A stretch of DNA of 64,000 nt from DATKUA01 sp965602675 (GTDB lineage Bacteria > Acidobacteriota > DATKUA01): assembly GCA_965602675.1 (NCBI GenBank), contig CBFCZO010000003.1:27776-91775 (forward strand), read 5' to 3'. Position numbers and translations under genes: made by a program. This document shows positions 8,828 to 16,636 of the stretch, in pieces; position 1 is the first letter of the stretch, and each line of letters begins with the position of its first letter. Below the pieces are notes generated by a model. It searched no databases. It saw only the letters and a list, made by a program, of their open reading frames with translations, and had not been told where the DNA came from.

Positions 8828-8855
8828 AGGCGGCGCCCCTGACGGAGCGCCGCCT
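8828..8855. terminator. Bidirectional terminator hairpin between convergent genes
   Basis: A perfect 9-bp stem, AGGCGGCGC (8828-8836) with GCGCCGCCT (8847-8855), has a 10-nt loop. It lies between the 3' ends of the histidine kinase and the FadL-like gene. There is no long T run, but the minus-strand side continues into AT-rich CTATTTAT. Confidence 0.7.
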
Positions 8856-8874
8856 CTGTCTCGCTAGGGAGATT

Positions 8875-10143
8875 CTAGAAGCTGTAAGTGAATCCCATGC
8901 CGATGATGAGGGCATGCGATTCGTAGGTCGCCGGGAACAGCGAAAATGTCGATGTGTGGTCGTTGAACATGAGGTATTGCAGCGCGAAGTCGAAAGCGAC
9001 CCGCCCCCAGCAGCAAGATTCAACCGTATCGTAACCGATACCGAAAGTGAGTTCGTTGCGGTCTGCGTCGGGCAGCAACGGCTTGAGCGTGGCATCGGGG
9101 ATCGCACCCTGATCGTAGATGTAACCTGCGCGCAACGCCCAGAACGGATCGAGCATGTACTCGCCGCCTACCCTGAACGTAAAGGCGTCTTCCCAGTCGC
9201 TCGGGTCGACCGCGTCCAGCATATCGTTGTCGAGATCGAACTCTAGCGTCTCGAAGCTGCTCCAGCCGGTCCACTGAAGGTCGACCTGCATTTTGAATCT
9301 CTCCGCGGGCTTGAACGCAGTGCCAACGACGAAGATCTGCGGCATCTTGATCGTCGTGCGGGCAGTCTGATCGTAAAAGATCGCGTCGATAGTGCCATCG
9401 ACCAGCGCGATGCCGGTTCTCACAGGCGTGAAGTCGACGTCGCCCTCGTAGTCGATGCTGATCTCCGATTTGTAGGAGAAGCCGATGTTGAATTTCGGGC
9501 TGAATTTATAGAGCAAGCCCAGGTTGACGCCGTAGCCACTGCCTGTAGCATCCAATACAGTGTCGACGCCGACTGCCAGCGGCGGCAGAAGAGGCGAGAT
9601 CGGTATCACAGCCAAGGAGTTGCGTGACAACTCGACCTTACTGCGGACGATATCAATGCCGGCTCCGATCGAGAGTTGATCGTTCACCTTGTAGGCGATG
9701 GTCGGCTGGAAATAGTAGGAGCGTATTGCCGTGTGGTAGGAGAGCTGATTTCCGATCCAGCCAGCTGACCAGTCGCTGCTTAGGCCGAACGGTACAAAGA
9801 AGCCGAATCCGACAGCTATCTTGTCCGTCAGTTTCTTCGATAAAAATACGGTCGCTGGAAAAAGCGTATCGGTTGTGCCATCAATACTGGTGCCCATGAT
9901 TTTAGCGGTGGTACTGGCGCTCACCGGGTGCATACCGATGTGAATATGCGTGCCCTCAAGGAAGGCAATACCAGCCGGATTATAGAAGACAGCCGTTACG
10001 TCATCGGCACGCCCGACAAAAGCTCCGGCCATTGCGGTCGCCTTGGCGCCATGCTCGTAGTAACCGAATCCCGACGCGAATAACGAAGCCGGCACCAGCA
10101 GCGCTATCGCCAGGGAAAGAGTGATGATATACCTGTTTCGCAT
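8875..10143 (-). CDS. OmpP1/FadL/TodX family outer-membrane transport protein
   Basis: Predicted 14-strand outer-membrane barrel that admits hydrophobic compounds such as long-chain fatty acids. The 422-residue protein starts MRNRYIITLSLAIALLVPASLFAS, a clear signal peptide. It continues with GAKATAMAGAFVGRADDVTAVFYNPAG, the family's plug/hatch signature. It ends in an aromatic residue (TYSF), as expected for BAM-inserted barrels. I chose the ATG at 10143 (GAGAGG seven nt before) over the upstream ATG at 10209, which would put 22 non-signal residues in front. It is monocistronic, with its own promoter at 10226-10255 and a hairpin after its stop. Confidence 0.9.
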   Translation of the reverse strand: MRNRYIITLSLAIALLVPASLFASGFGYYEHGAKATAMAGAFVGRADDVTAVFYNPAGIAFLEGTHIHIGMHPVSASTTAKIMGTSIDGTTDTLFPATVFLSKKLTDKIAVGFGFFVPFGLSSDWSAGWIGNQLSYHTAIRSYYFQPTIAYKVNDQLSIGAGIDIVRSKVELSRNSLAVIPISPLLPPLAVGVDTVLDATGSGYGVNLGLLYKFSPKFNIGFSYKSEISIDYEGDVDFTPVRTGIALVDGTIDAIFYDQTARTTIKMPQIFVVGTAFKPAERFKMQVDLQWTGWSSFETLEFDLDNDMLDAVDPSDWEDAFTFRVGGEYMLDPFWALRAGYIYDQGAIPDATLKPLLPDADRNELTFGIGYDTVESCCWGRVAFDFALQYLMFNDHTSTFSLFPATYESHALIIGMGFTYSF

Positions 10144-10225
10144 GCGTAAACCTCTCAGACTCCCTTTTCGCCCCCCTGCGGGACGATAGTTTAGATGAAC
10201 AACATCCATTAGTATTTGATTGCCA

Positions 10226-10255
10226 AGTATAGCGGCGCTTTAATTATGCTGTAAA
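10226..10255 (-). promoter_or_regulatory. Probable sigma-70-type promoter of the FadL-like gene
   Basis: On the minus strand TTTACA (10255-10250) is followed after 18 bp by TATACT (10231-10226). The start codon lies about 85 nt downstream at 10143. The surrounding 80 bp is markedly AT-rich. Confidence 0.5.
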
Positions 10256-10286
10256 ACGTTTTTTACTCGTTCTTTACACAGGTGAT

Positions 10287-10904
10287 TCAATCGGTTCCCG
10301 CCAGACTCAGGAGTTTTTCTTTCATGTCTTTGGAAATCGGCTTCTTGCCGATGTATATTGCCAGCAGCGCGTCGCCCAGGATGCGGTTGTTGATGTTCAG
10401 CAATTCCTCATCGTTGCCGGTCAGCTTGATCGTGCCGTCCGCCTCGAGGATCATCTCGGCGACATCGCCTTTTTTAATGTCCTGCATCGCATCGAGGAAG
10501 CTCTTGGCGTCGGCGGCGATCCGCTCGTCGCTTAACTTGATCGTTTTCTCGACGCCTTCGCGGATGGCTCCCTGCATCCTGCCCTTGCTCACGTCGCGGA
10601 CGAACTTGAGCACGATTACTCTGTTACCTTCGCAGGAGATGACAGCCTCCGACAGCCTGTCAATTGATGAGCCGCCTCCCAGTTCGGCTAGTTTGGCATC
10701 GACCGCCTGCTTATCGGCGTAAACGCCAACGCCGTAAACCTTAAACCAGAGTTTCTTTCTCGCTGCGACGCCGTACAGCTTTACCGGCGGGTCGCCCCAT
10801 GTCTTGGAAAATGTTGTTTTGGTTGTCGGTTCCGTGACCGTGTCCTCGTCGCCGAGCGGAACGGTTAGAGCCAGGGCTATTGCGAACACAGCTAAACCAG
10901 TCAT
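10287..10904 (-). CDS. Exported chalcone-isomerase-like domain protein
   Basis: A 205-residue protein starting MTGLAVFAIALALTVPLG, a probable signal peptide, then a chalcone-isomerase-like fold. This is seen from KLYGVAARKKLWFKVYGVGVYAD, a periodicity typical of the bacterial CHI-like family, and from NINNRILGDALLAIYIGKKPIS near the end. Bacterial members are not flavonoid enzymes; a lipid or fatty-acid-binding role has been proposed for the fold. The location next to a FadL-type porin would fit this, but that is inference. The ATG at 10904 is five nt from an unbroken run of 14 G on the coding strand (see the repeat at 10910-10923). The longer frame from 10961 would translate through that run and is unlikely. 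Confidence 0.7.
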   Translation of the reverse strand: MTGLAVFAIALALTVPLGDEDTVTEPTTKTTFSKTWGDPPVKLYGVAARKKLWFKVYGVGVYADKQAVDAKLAELGGGSSIDRLSEAVISCEGNRVIVLKFVRDVSKGRMQGAIREGVEKTIKLSDERIAADAKSFLDAMQDIKKGDVAEMILEADGTIKLTGNDEELLNINNRILGDALLAIYIGKKPISKDMKEKLLSLAGTD

Positions 10905-10909
10905 TATAT

Positions 10910-10923
10910 CCCCCCCCCCCCCC
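10910..10923. repeat. 14-nt mononucleotide C/G tract in a leader
   Basis: Fourteen uninterrupted C on the plus strand, so G14 in the transcript, end 5 nt before the ATG of the chalcone-isomerase-like gene. They occupy exactly where a ribosome-binding site should be. No comparable homopolymer occurs elsewhere in the window. It is a candidate slippage (phase-variation) tract; an assembly artefact in tract length is also possible. Confidence 0.9.
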
Positions 10924-10987
10924 AGAAGCTGAATTATTCTGAGACTGGGAGACTCTAACACAGGCTGAGGCGGCGCTCAAGCACGGA

Positions 10988-11025
10988 GTAATATCGGGGG
11001 AGATGTCGGAGGGAGGCGATATTAC
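10988..11025. repeat. 9-bp inverted repeat at the end of the PNPOx-like gene
   Basis: GTAATATCG (10988-10996) and CGATATTAC (11017-11025) are perfect complements separated by 20 nt of purine-rich sequence. The right arm includes the stop codon of the PNPOx-like gene. It may be a weak terminator or an operator for the next gene; the loop is long for a terminator. Confidence 0.5.
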
Positions 11026-11498
11026 AACTTCAACTCGCCGTGGAATCCGAATCGGACCGAGTTATCGACCAGGACGATCCTGCTCGGCCTAAAGCGGTAG
11101 AAGCGCACCGAGGAGACCTTTTCCTGCATTTCCGGATCCAATTGCAGTTCCTGCCTGAAAAAAACTTCCGTGAACGGGTAGCGCGAGAAGTAGCGCTTTT
11201 GGGCCTTTTCCAGGTCTGGGCCGTCGGCTAAAATCTCCGCTTTTCCGATCATCTGCAGGCCCTTGATTTCGTTCCAATCGGATGAGCTGGCATGGATGGC
11301 ACCGGCGAGCTCGCCGTCCGCGTCTATCGCCCTGCCGTGCCGTGACGAGGGATTGGTGACGAAATAAAGATCGTTGCCTTCCTGTGCGTAATAGACCGGA
11401 GCGGCCCACGGTCCGCCGGAATCGCTGGTGGAGAGGGTTATCACGTGCTGTTGCGACAGCAGTTCATCTATCTTTTTGCGCAGATCTTTGTCTTCCAT
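11022..11498 (-). CDS. Pyridoxamine 5'-phosphate oxidase-like (split-barrel FMN-binding) protein
   Basis: A 158-residue soluble protein. The layout matches the PNPOx-like split-barrel family: HVITLSTSDSGGPWAAPVYYAQEGNDLYFVTNPSSRHGRAI, then SDWNEIKGLQMIGKAEIL and a C-terminal FRPSRIVLVDN strand. Such proteins bind flavin, or sometimes F420 or heme, and reduce or sense small molecules; the substrate is not predictable. The ATG at 11498 is preferred (GGAG eight nt upstream). An in-frame upstream ATG at 11537 lacks a clear ribosome-binding site. Confidence 0.8.
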   Translation of the reverse strand: MEDKDLRKKIDELLSQQHVITLSTSDSGGPWAAPVYYAQEGNDLYFVTNPSSRHGRAIDADGELAGAIHASSSDWNEIKGLQMIGKAEILADGPDLEKAQKRYFSRYPFTEVFFRQELQLDPEMQEKVSSVRFYRFRPSRIVLVDNSVRFGFHGELKL

Positions 11499-11649
11499 CA
11501 GCGTGCTCCTGCTTCTGCAGTAATGATTACGATTCAAAACGGCATCAGCTTCCTGAAATCAAGATATGTTCCGCCGAGTGATGAGTGGGATGCAACCTGT
11601 TATTTGGATTTTTCTACCCGCAGGCGTGACAAGCAATCGCTGCCGGGAG

Positions 11650-13068
11650 TCAACGTACGTCGTAGCGGATGAAAAGCACGAAACCGAGCGTGTAGAAGAT
11701 GATTGAGACGATGACCATCATCATCAGATCAATCAGCGCCAGGTTGATGCTTTCACCCAGCGACATATTCACGAAATGGAATTCCGGTATGCTGGTAATG
11801 TCGAGTTGTCCCTGCGCCGAAGGGCCGTGCCTGAATCCACCGCCTTGCCGTTCTTCTTTCTCTTCCTGCTCCTCGACATATTCAGTATAGCGCTCGCGGT
11901 AGTTGGTCAATTGCGAGAGGAAGTTCTCCTGGTTGTGAAAACCCGTGCCTGCCATGTTGAGACCGACGTATGTCAGTGCAGACGCGGGGGAAACGCGACT
12001 GATCGACATCGCCAGATTGGTGAGGTTCGCCTGCTGCTGTTTGAAGTCGGAATAAAGCTTTTCGTTCTGCTGGAGATATATTGGTTCCAATTCCTGACGA
12101 ATGGTATTGCGAATCTCGCGCATTCTTCGCCAGCGCTCGTCGCGAGAAACAGTACCCTGGACCTTCTGGAATTCTTCGCTGGTTCTCTCCCATGTCTGTT
12201 GCCAGAAATCGCGCTGAAGCTGGAACTGCTGGGCTCGCACCTCATTTATGCCCGGGATGGGATAGACCTCGTCGGCGATCATCATCGAGGCTTTGGGGAT
12301 GACCAACACGAACAGCACCCAGACGAACAGCAGAATGAGGAAGCTTATGGCAGACTTTCTGGTGAGAGACGAAACGAATATCCCGGCGCTGAAGAAGGCG
12401 AGCATATAGAGGACATAGCTCAGAATAAGCATGCTGAGCCTCGCCCAGTCGTCCCCGCTGAAGCTGACGTTGCCCAAGGTCATGATCAGCAGCAGCCCGA
12501 CCAGAAGCGGGATCAGCAGCGGGATGAGCAGGCTGATGAAGGAGCCGATCGATTTTCCGAGCAGATAGGTGTTGCGCGGTACCGGGTTGCTGAGGCAGAG
12601 CTTGAGTGTGCCGCTTTCTTTCTCGCCGCTGATTATGTCGTAGGTGAAAAGAATCGCGAAGAGCGAGATGACAATCTTGATGATGAACGTCAGATCGAGG
12701 TCACCGAAGATAGCGAAAATCGGAGCCGTGGAATAAATGCTGTCTTCCATGTGAGGGAAGTCGCCCTCCTTCACCGTGGCGGTGCGGCCGACCGATTCTT
12801 CCAGGCCCGAGGAGAAGATGCCCAGCGCCGTCGTGGGCTTGATCACCTTAATGCCGCTGCGGGCAGCGTCGTGCCAACTCCCGGCTTCCTGGAGATTGCC
12901 CCTGTTGATACTGATGATCTTCTGTTCTTCAGACAACTGGGCTTCATAGCGGCCGATGCCGGTGATTGTCGCGGCGATGACCAACAACGTGCAGACGATG
13001 AAAGTGACAACGAATTTGATCCCATAGACGTTTTCGAGAATCTGTGTTCTGATCAGCGTTCCTAGCAT
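11650..13068 (-). CDS. ABC-2 type transporter permease
   Basis: Inner-membrane permease of 472 residues. It has one helix near the N-terminus (about 18-38), a long extracytoplasmic part, and a cluster of helices. The family motif ISGEKESGTLKLCLSNPVPR is followed by a LLGKSIGSF segment at about residues 155-185. A second soluble insertion of about 150 residues (Arg/Glu/Gln-rich, with the QQNEKLYSDFKQQQANL segment) precedes the last helix. This layout recalls ABC-2 permeases of the DUF3526/NosY kind, which work with a separate ATPase. None is adjacent here. The start at 13068 has GGGAGG ten nt upstream. Confidence 0.82.
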   Translation of the reverse strand: MLGTLIRTQILENVYGIKFVVTFIVCTLLVIAATITGIGRYEAQLSEEQKIISINRGNLQEAGSWHDAARSGIKVIKPTTALGIFSSGLEESVGRTATVKEGDFPHMEDSIYSTAPIFAIFGDLDLTFIIKIVISLFAILFTYDIISGEKESGTLKLCLSNPVPRNTYLLGKSIGSFISLLIPLLIPLLVGLLLIMTLGNVSFSGDDWARLSMLILSYVLYMLAFFSAGIFVSSLTRKSAISFLILLFVWVLFVLVIPKASMMIADEVYPIPGINEVRAQQFQLQRDFWQQTWERTSEEFQKVQGTVSRDERWRRMREIRNTIRQELEPIYLQQNEKLYSDFKQQQANLTNLAMSISRVSPASALTYVGLNMAGTGFHNQENFLSQLTNYRERYTEYVEEQEEKEERQGGGFRHGPSAQGQLDITSIPEFHFVNMSLGESINLALIDLMMMVIVSIIFYTLGFVLFIRYDVR

Positions 13069-13134
13069 TATTTCTATACCTCCCCTAAAACAGATAGACA
13101 CCGGAGTATCCGAAGGGTTAAGCCCTGAAGTACT

Positions 13135-13689
13135 CTATAAAGCCCATTTCAGGCTGCAGCCGATCGCCTGGTTTTCCGGCTTCGCCACCGGCTTGCCGGC
13201 GAGAAGGGCGTCAATTGCGTCCCGAAGGTCATGTTGCCTGGCGTCCTCAGGGGACCTCCAATTGTCATCCACCCGGCCGTGGTAGCGCAATATTCTTTCT
13301 TTATCGAAGACAAAAATCTCGGGCGTACACTGGGCGCCGTAGGCCCTGGCCGCCTTCTGGGATTCATCGCGCAGGTATGGAAAATTGAAGCCGATTTTGC
13401 GGGCGCGCTCGACCATTTGTCCAAAACCGTCCTCGGGATATCCGCGCTCGTCGTTGCTGTTGATCGCCACAAGGTGGACGTCACGGTCGGCATAGTCGCG
13501 CTGGATAGCGATCAGGCGGTCTTCGTAGGCCTGGACATAGGGGCAATGGTTGCAGGTGAACATTACAACCATAATTTCGGCGTCAGTGAAGCTTTCGAGG
13601 CTGTAGGTGCTGCCGTCGACGCCGGGCAACCTGAAATCGGGCGCCCCGTCGCCGATCCTCAATTTGTTATCGTCAAGTTCCTGGTTCAT
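13135..13689 (-). CDS. Thioredoxin-fold (AhpC/TSA-like redoxin) protein
   Basis: A soluble thiol-disulfide protein of 184 residues without a signal peptide. It has the redoxin opening GDGAPDFRLPGVDG, then TCNHCPYVQAYEDRL with the redox pair C46-N-H-C49. It also has the cis-Pro segment CTPEIFVFDKE and the insertion DVHLVAINSNDERGYPEDG. This matches the thioredoxin family whose active site is CNHCPY. The physiological partner is unknown. The ATG at 13689 is favoured over 13707 by alignment to the family. It is divergent from the glycosyltransferase at 13826. Confidence 0.85.
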   Translation of the reverse strand: MNQELDDNKLRIGDGAPDFRLPGVDGSTYSLESFTDAEIMVVMFTCNHCPYVQAYEDRLIAIQRDYADRDVHLVAINSNDERGYPEDGFGQMVERARKIGFNFPYLRDESQKAARAYGAQCTPEIFVFDKERILRYHGRVDDNWRSPEDARQHDLRDAIDALLAGKPVAKPENQAIGCSLKWAL

Positions 13690-13825
13690 CGTGTCCTCCG
13701 AAGTCAATCAACGCTGTGAAGCACTTCTATCTACGAATCTGTATTGAAAAACATGCCGGATGGGTTGGCCGGGCGCGATGTGCTAGTATATCTGCCAATC
13801 GGGGAGAGATTCAGAGTTCAGACAT

Positions 13826-14602
13826 ATGGCGGGCGAGACGATATCCGCGGTTCTGATTACCAAGAACGAAGAGGCGAACATAAAGCGCGCTCTGCACTCC
13901 GTCTCGTTTGCGGACGAAGTGATCGTGCTCGACGGCGAGAGCAACGACCGCACGGTGGAGATCTGCCGCGAGGCTGGAGCGCGGGTCGAAGTGAAGGAAT
14001 GGGGCGGCTTTGTGGAGCAAAAGAATGCCGCCTCGGAGCTTGCCTCGTGCGAATGGATACTCAGCATCGACGCCGACGAGCAGGTGCCCCCGGAGTTACG
14101 GGAAGAGGTAGAACGAGTTATCGCCTTGCCCGGCGAGAGCGTCGGCTTTTTCGTGCCCAGGAAAAACAATTACCTCGGGCGCTGGATCAGGCACTGCGGC
14201 TGGTATCCAGACTACCAGCTCAGGCTTTGGCGGCGCGGCCGGGGTAGCTGGGTGGGCGGCCGGGTGCACGAGCGCGTTGAGGTCGACGGCCCTGCCGGGC
14301 ACTTGAAAGCGGCGCTGAACCACTTCAGCTACACCTCGATCGCCGGACATCTTGAGCGGATGAACCGCTACTCCGAACTGATCGCGCTGGATAAGCTGGA
14401 GAGAGGTGAGAAGGCCGGCCTGCTGGGTATGTTGTTCGCTGCGCCCTGGCATTTTTTAAGGCTTTATATACTCAGGGGCGGTATTCTAGACGGACTGCCC
14501 GGCCTCGTTGTTTCCGCAATGGGGGCGCACTACGCCTTTCTCAAGAAAGCGAAGCTATGGGAGCTTCAGCGTGGAGGGAAGGACCCGGGCGCACGGCAGT
14601 GA
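13826..14602 (+). CDS. Family-2 glycosyltransferase, WaaE/KdtX-like
   Basis: Transfers a sugar from a nucleotide sugar at the cytoplasmic face of the inner membrane, probably during LPS core synthesis. The 258-residue protein has the GT2 fold: ISAVLITKNEEANI at the start, VIVLDGESNDRT, and the metal-binding SIDADEQ. The stretch WGGFVEQKNAA and the WYPDYQLRLWRR motif are typical of WaaE-like heptose/glucose transferases. A hydrophobic C-terminal tail (about 200-245) may bind the membrane. A GGGGAGAG lies 17 nt upstream of the ATG, rather far. It is followed after 35 nt by a second glycosyltransferase. Confidence 0.85.
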   Translation: MAGETISAVLITKNEEANIKRALHSVSFADEVIVLDGESNDRTVEICREAGARVEVKEWGGFVEQKNAASELASCEWILSIDADEQVPPELREEVERVIALPGESVGFFVPRKNNYLGRWIRHCGWYPDYQLRLWRRGRGSWVGGRVHERVEVDGPAGHLKAALNHFSYTSIAGHLERMNRYSELIALDKLERGEKAGLLGMLFAAPWHFLRLYILRGGILDGLPGLVVSAMGAHYAFLKKAKLWELQRGGKDPGARQ

Positions 14603-14637
14603 GTGAATGATCAACCGCAAACCGTAAACGGATAATA

Positions 14638-15705
14638 ATGCGAGTTCTCCACGTAAATACCGAGCGGGGTTGGCGCGGCGGTGAAAGGCAGACCTTGTTG
14701 ACACTCAAAGGCCTGTCATCGCGCGGGGTGGAGGTGGCTCTGGCGGCGCGACGCGGCGGCCGTCTCGCAGAAGCGGCGGAGGGCGAGGGCGTTGAGGTAT
14801 TTCCCCTGAAAATGCGCAGCGGCGCGAATCCCATAACGGCGTTCAAGCTCGCGCGTATTGCTCGTCGCTTCGGAGCGGAGATAATCCATCTTCAGACAGC
14901 ACACGCTGCATCGCTCGCGGTAATTGCGCGGCTTTTCGGCCTGAAGGCCCGGCTCGTCGCCTCCAGGCGCGTCGATTTTCCCGTGAAGAGTGCCTGGAAA
15001 TACAACCGCATGCACCTGATAGCCGCGATAAGTGGCAAGATCAAGGATGTGCTGGTGGAAGGCGGAGTAGATACGGAGCGCATCAGGATTGTTCCATCCG
15101 GGATCCAAATCGATGTCAGCACCCCGCCTAACCTTGAGGAATCGAGGAAAGAACTAGCGGAATACGCACCTGTGCTAATCGGAACGATCGGGCACCTGGC
15201 CGACCATAAGGGTCATCGTTTTCTGTTGGATGCTTTACCAGCGATCATCGCCAAGGAGCCCAGCCTGAGGCTGGCGATTATCGGCGACGGCGAGTTGCGC
15301 GAGACTCTCGAGCGCCAGGCCAGCGACCTGGGCATTGCTGATCACGTGCTGTTCACCGGCTTCCGGGAAGATGCTTCCGACCTGATCTGGAGCCTGGATC
15401 TGTTCGTGCTGCCGTCGGTTCTGGAAGGGCTCTGCACCACCTTGTTCGATGTGTTGTTACGCGGGGTACCGATAGTCGCCAGCGATGCCGGAGGGATCCC
15501 TGAAGCTCTCGACAACGGCCGTTACGGCGCCTTGGTGCCGCCTGGAGATGCGCGCGCGCTTGCAGACCGTGTGGTTGCGATCTTAAGGGATGAAGCGGCA
15601 AAGAAGGCCATGACGGACGGCGCGGCCGAATGGGTGCGCGAACGCTTCAGCGTGGGTGCTATGGTCGATTCGACGGTTGAGCTTTACCGCGAAGTGCTGG
15701 GCTGA
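14638..15705 (+). CDS. Family-4 (GT-B) glycosyltransferase, LPS-core type
   Basis: A 355-residue retaining glycosyltransferase. The N-terminal half holds RGWRGGERQTL and the ASRRVDFPV segment. The C-terminal half has the GT1/GT4 nucleotide-sugar site: GTIGHLADHKGH, VLFTGFREDASDLI and PSVLEGLCTTLFDVLLRGVPIVASDAGGIPE, in which Glu of the E-G-L segment and the later Pro-Glu contact the donor. It probably acts on LPS core together with the preceding GT2. Its 3' end overlaps the convergent lipoprotein gene by 22 nt. Confidence 0.85.
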   Translation: MRVLHVNTERGWRGGERQTLLTLKGLSSRGVEVALAARRGGRLAEAAEGEGVEVFPLKMRSGANPITAFKLARIARRFGAEIIHLQTAHAASLAVIARLFGLKARLVASRRVDFPVKSAWKYNRMHLIAAISGKIKDVLVEGGVDTERIRIVPSGIQIDVSTPPNLEESRKELAEYAPVLIGTIGHLADHKGHRFLLDALPAIIAKEPSLRLAIIGDGELRETLERQASDLGIADHVLFTGFREDASDLIWSLDLFVLPSVLEGLCTTLFDVLLRGVPIVASDAGGIPEALDNGRYGALVPPGDARALADRVVAILRDEAAKKAMTDGAAEWVRERFSVGAMVDSTVELYREVLG

Positions 15706-16271
15706 GAGTCGCCTTCCTCGTCTTCCTCAAAGAGATCCTCAGTGTCTCTCTCTTCGGTTGAGGGGCGTATCTCGATGTCGGGTAGCTGTTCAGTGCCGGT
15801 GTCGACGAGTGTCGAGAAGGTGGTCAGCCTCCAGTTGCCGTCAGTCTTCATAACTTCTTCGATCAGAAGGCTGATCGGCATATCGCCGGCAATCCTAACG
15901 GTAACTCCCGAATAGTGCTCTTCGATGTTCTTGAGGAAGGAGGCGACGCGGGCTTCGCCCGTTCTAAGCTCGATTGAGATGACCTCCGCCTGCTTGCCTT
16001 TCAGCAGTTCGATCGCACCGCGGCATGCGTTGAGGAATCTCTGCCTGATCGTGGTGTCGAAGCGGCCGATCGCCGGCTTCGCCCCCGGGATGGAGGAGTC
16101 GAAGTCGCCGGTGTGGAGATAGAACGGCTCACAGCTTTGAAGGTCGCCTCTTGCCAGGGTAGCCACAAATGCCCGCAGGAAGTCCTCGGCGTTGTCGTAC
16201 CGTGCTTCGCCGGCGCACCCGGTCAGCAAAAAAACCAGCAAAAACGACAGAATTATCGCCGTTCGTTTCAT
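15684..16271 (-). CDS. Predicted lipoprotein of unknown function
   Basis: A 195-residue protein with a type II signal: MKRTAIILSFLLVFLLTGC, so Cys19 should be lipidated. The mature part (DNAEDFLRAFVATLARGD..., later DGNWRLTTFSTLVDT) resembles small NTF2-like/DUF4878 lipoproteins that measure about 100-150 residues. The C-terminal tail from about 170 is strongly acidic (ERDTEDLFEEDEEGD). It is the last gene of the long PTS/lpt operon. Its ATG overlaps the cupin stop (ATGA), and its 3' end overlaps the convergent glycosyltransferase. Confidence 0.65.
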   Translation of the reverse strand: MKRTAIILSFLLVFLLTGCAGEARYDNAEDFLRAFVATLARGDLQSCEPFYLHTGDFDSSIPGAKPAIGRFDTTIRQRFLNACRGAIELLKGKQAEVISIELRTGEARVASFLKNIEEHYSGVTVRIAGDMPISLLIEEVMKTDGNWRLTTFSTLVDTGTEQLPDIEIRPSTEERDTEDLFEEDEEGDSQPSTSR

Positions 16272-16636
16272 TTGCTGCCCCCCTCGGAATCGGCGCGGCC
16301 GAAGTCGTCTTCCAGGCGGACGACGTCGTCGAGCTCAGTCGTTGAGACCTCGAGCACATCGCAGGTTGTCCGCGCGATCATTCTGTGGATCGTGCCGGGC
16401 GGGATATGTCGGGCATCGCCGGGGTTTAGTAATAGGGAATTGCGCCGGCCGCTTTCCTCGATGACCAGTTCCATCTCGCCGGACTGAAGATAGATGGTTT
16501 CGTCTTTGACCTTGTGATACTGCAGGCTCAGCTGCGTCCCTTCGACTATATGCAGGATCTTGCCGACGTATTTATCGGTACGGGCCCAGATTAGTTCGTA
16601 TCCCCAGGGCTTTTCTATCATTACCTCGTTACTCAT
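16268..16636 (-). CDS. Cupin, mannose-6-phosphate isomerase-like
   Basis: A single-domain cupin of 122 residues starting MSNEVMIEKPWGYELIWA. It has the type-II mannose-6-phosphate isomerase/GMP signature KPWGYE, LSLQYHKVKDETIYLQSGEMEL (His and Glu metal ligands of cupin motif 1) and PPGTIHRM (motif 2 His). It may isomerise or bind a sugar phosphate. A stand-alone domain of this size is common and often uncharacterised. The ATG at 16636 overlaps the end of ptsI by 8 nt. The longer frame reaching 16723 lies inside ptsI and is rejected. Confidence 0.75.
   Translation of the reverse strand: MSNEVMIEKPWGYELIWARTDKYVGKILHIVEGTQLSLQYHKVKDETIYLQSGEMELVIEESGRRNSLLLNPGDARHIPPGTIHRMIARTTCDVLEVSTTELDDVVRLEDDFGRADSEGGSK

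Noticed and set aside
11776..13065. 429-codon open frame opposite the ABC-2 permease
   Set aside because: Composition shadow of the real minus-strand gene: low-complexity Glu/Asp/Arg/Gln-rich product, no family match, no start signal.
13744..14247. 167-codon frame overlapping the 5' half of the family-2 glycosyltransferase
   Set aside because: Different frame of the same strand, Arg/Gly-rich product. The overlapping frame at 13826 encodes a full GT2 protein.
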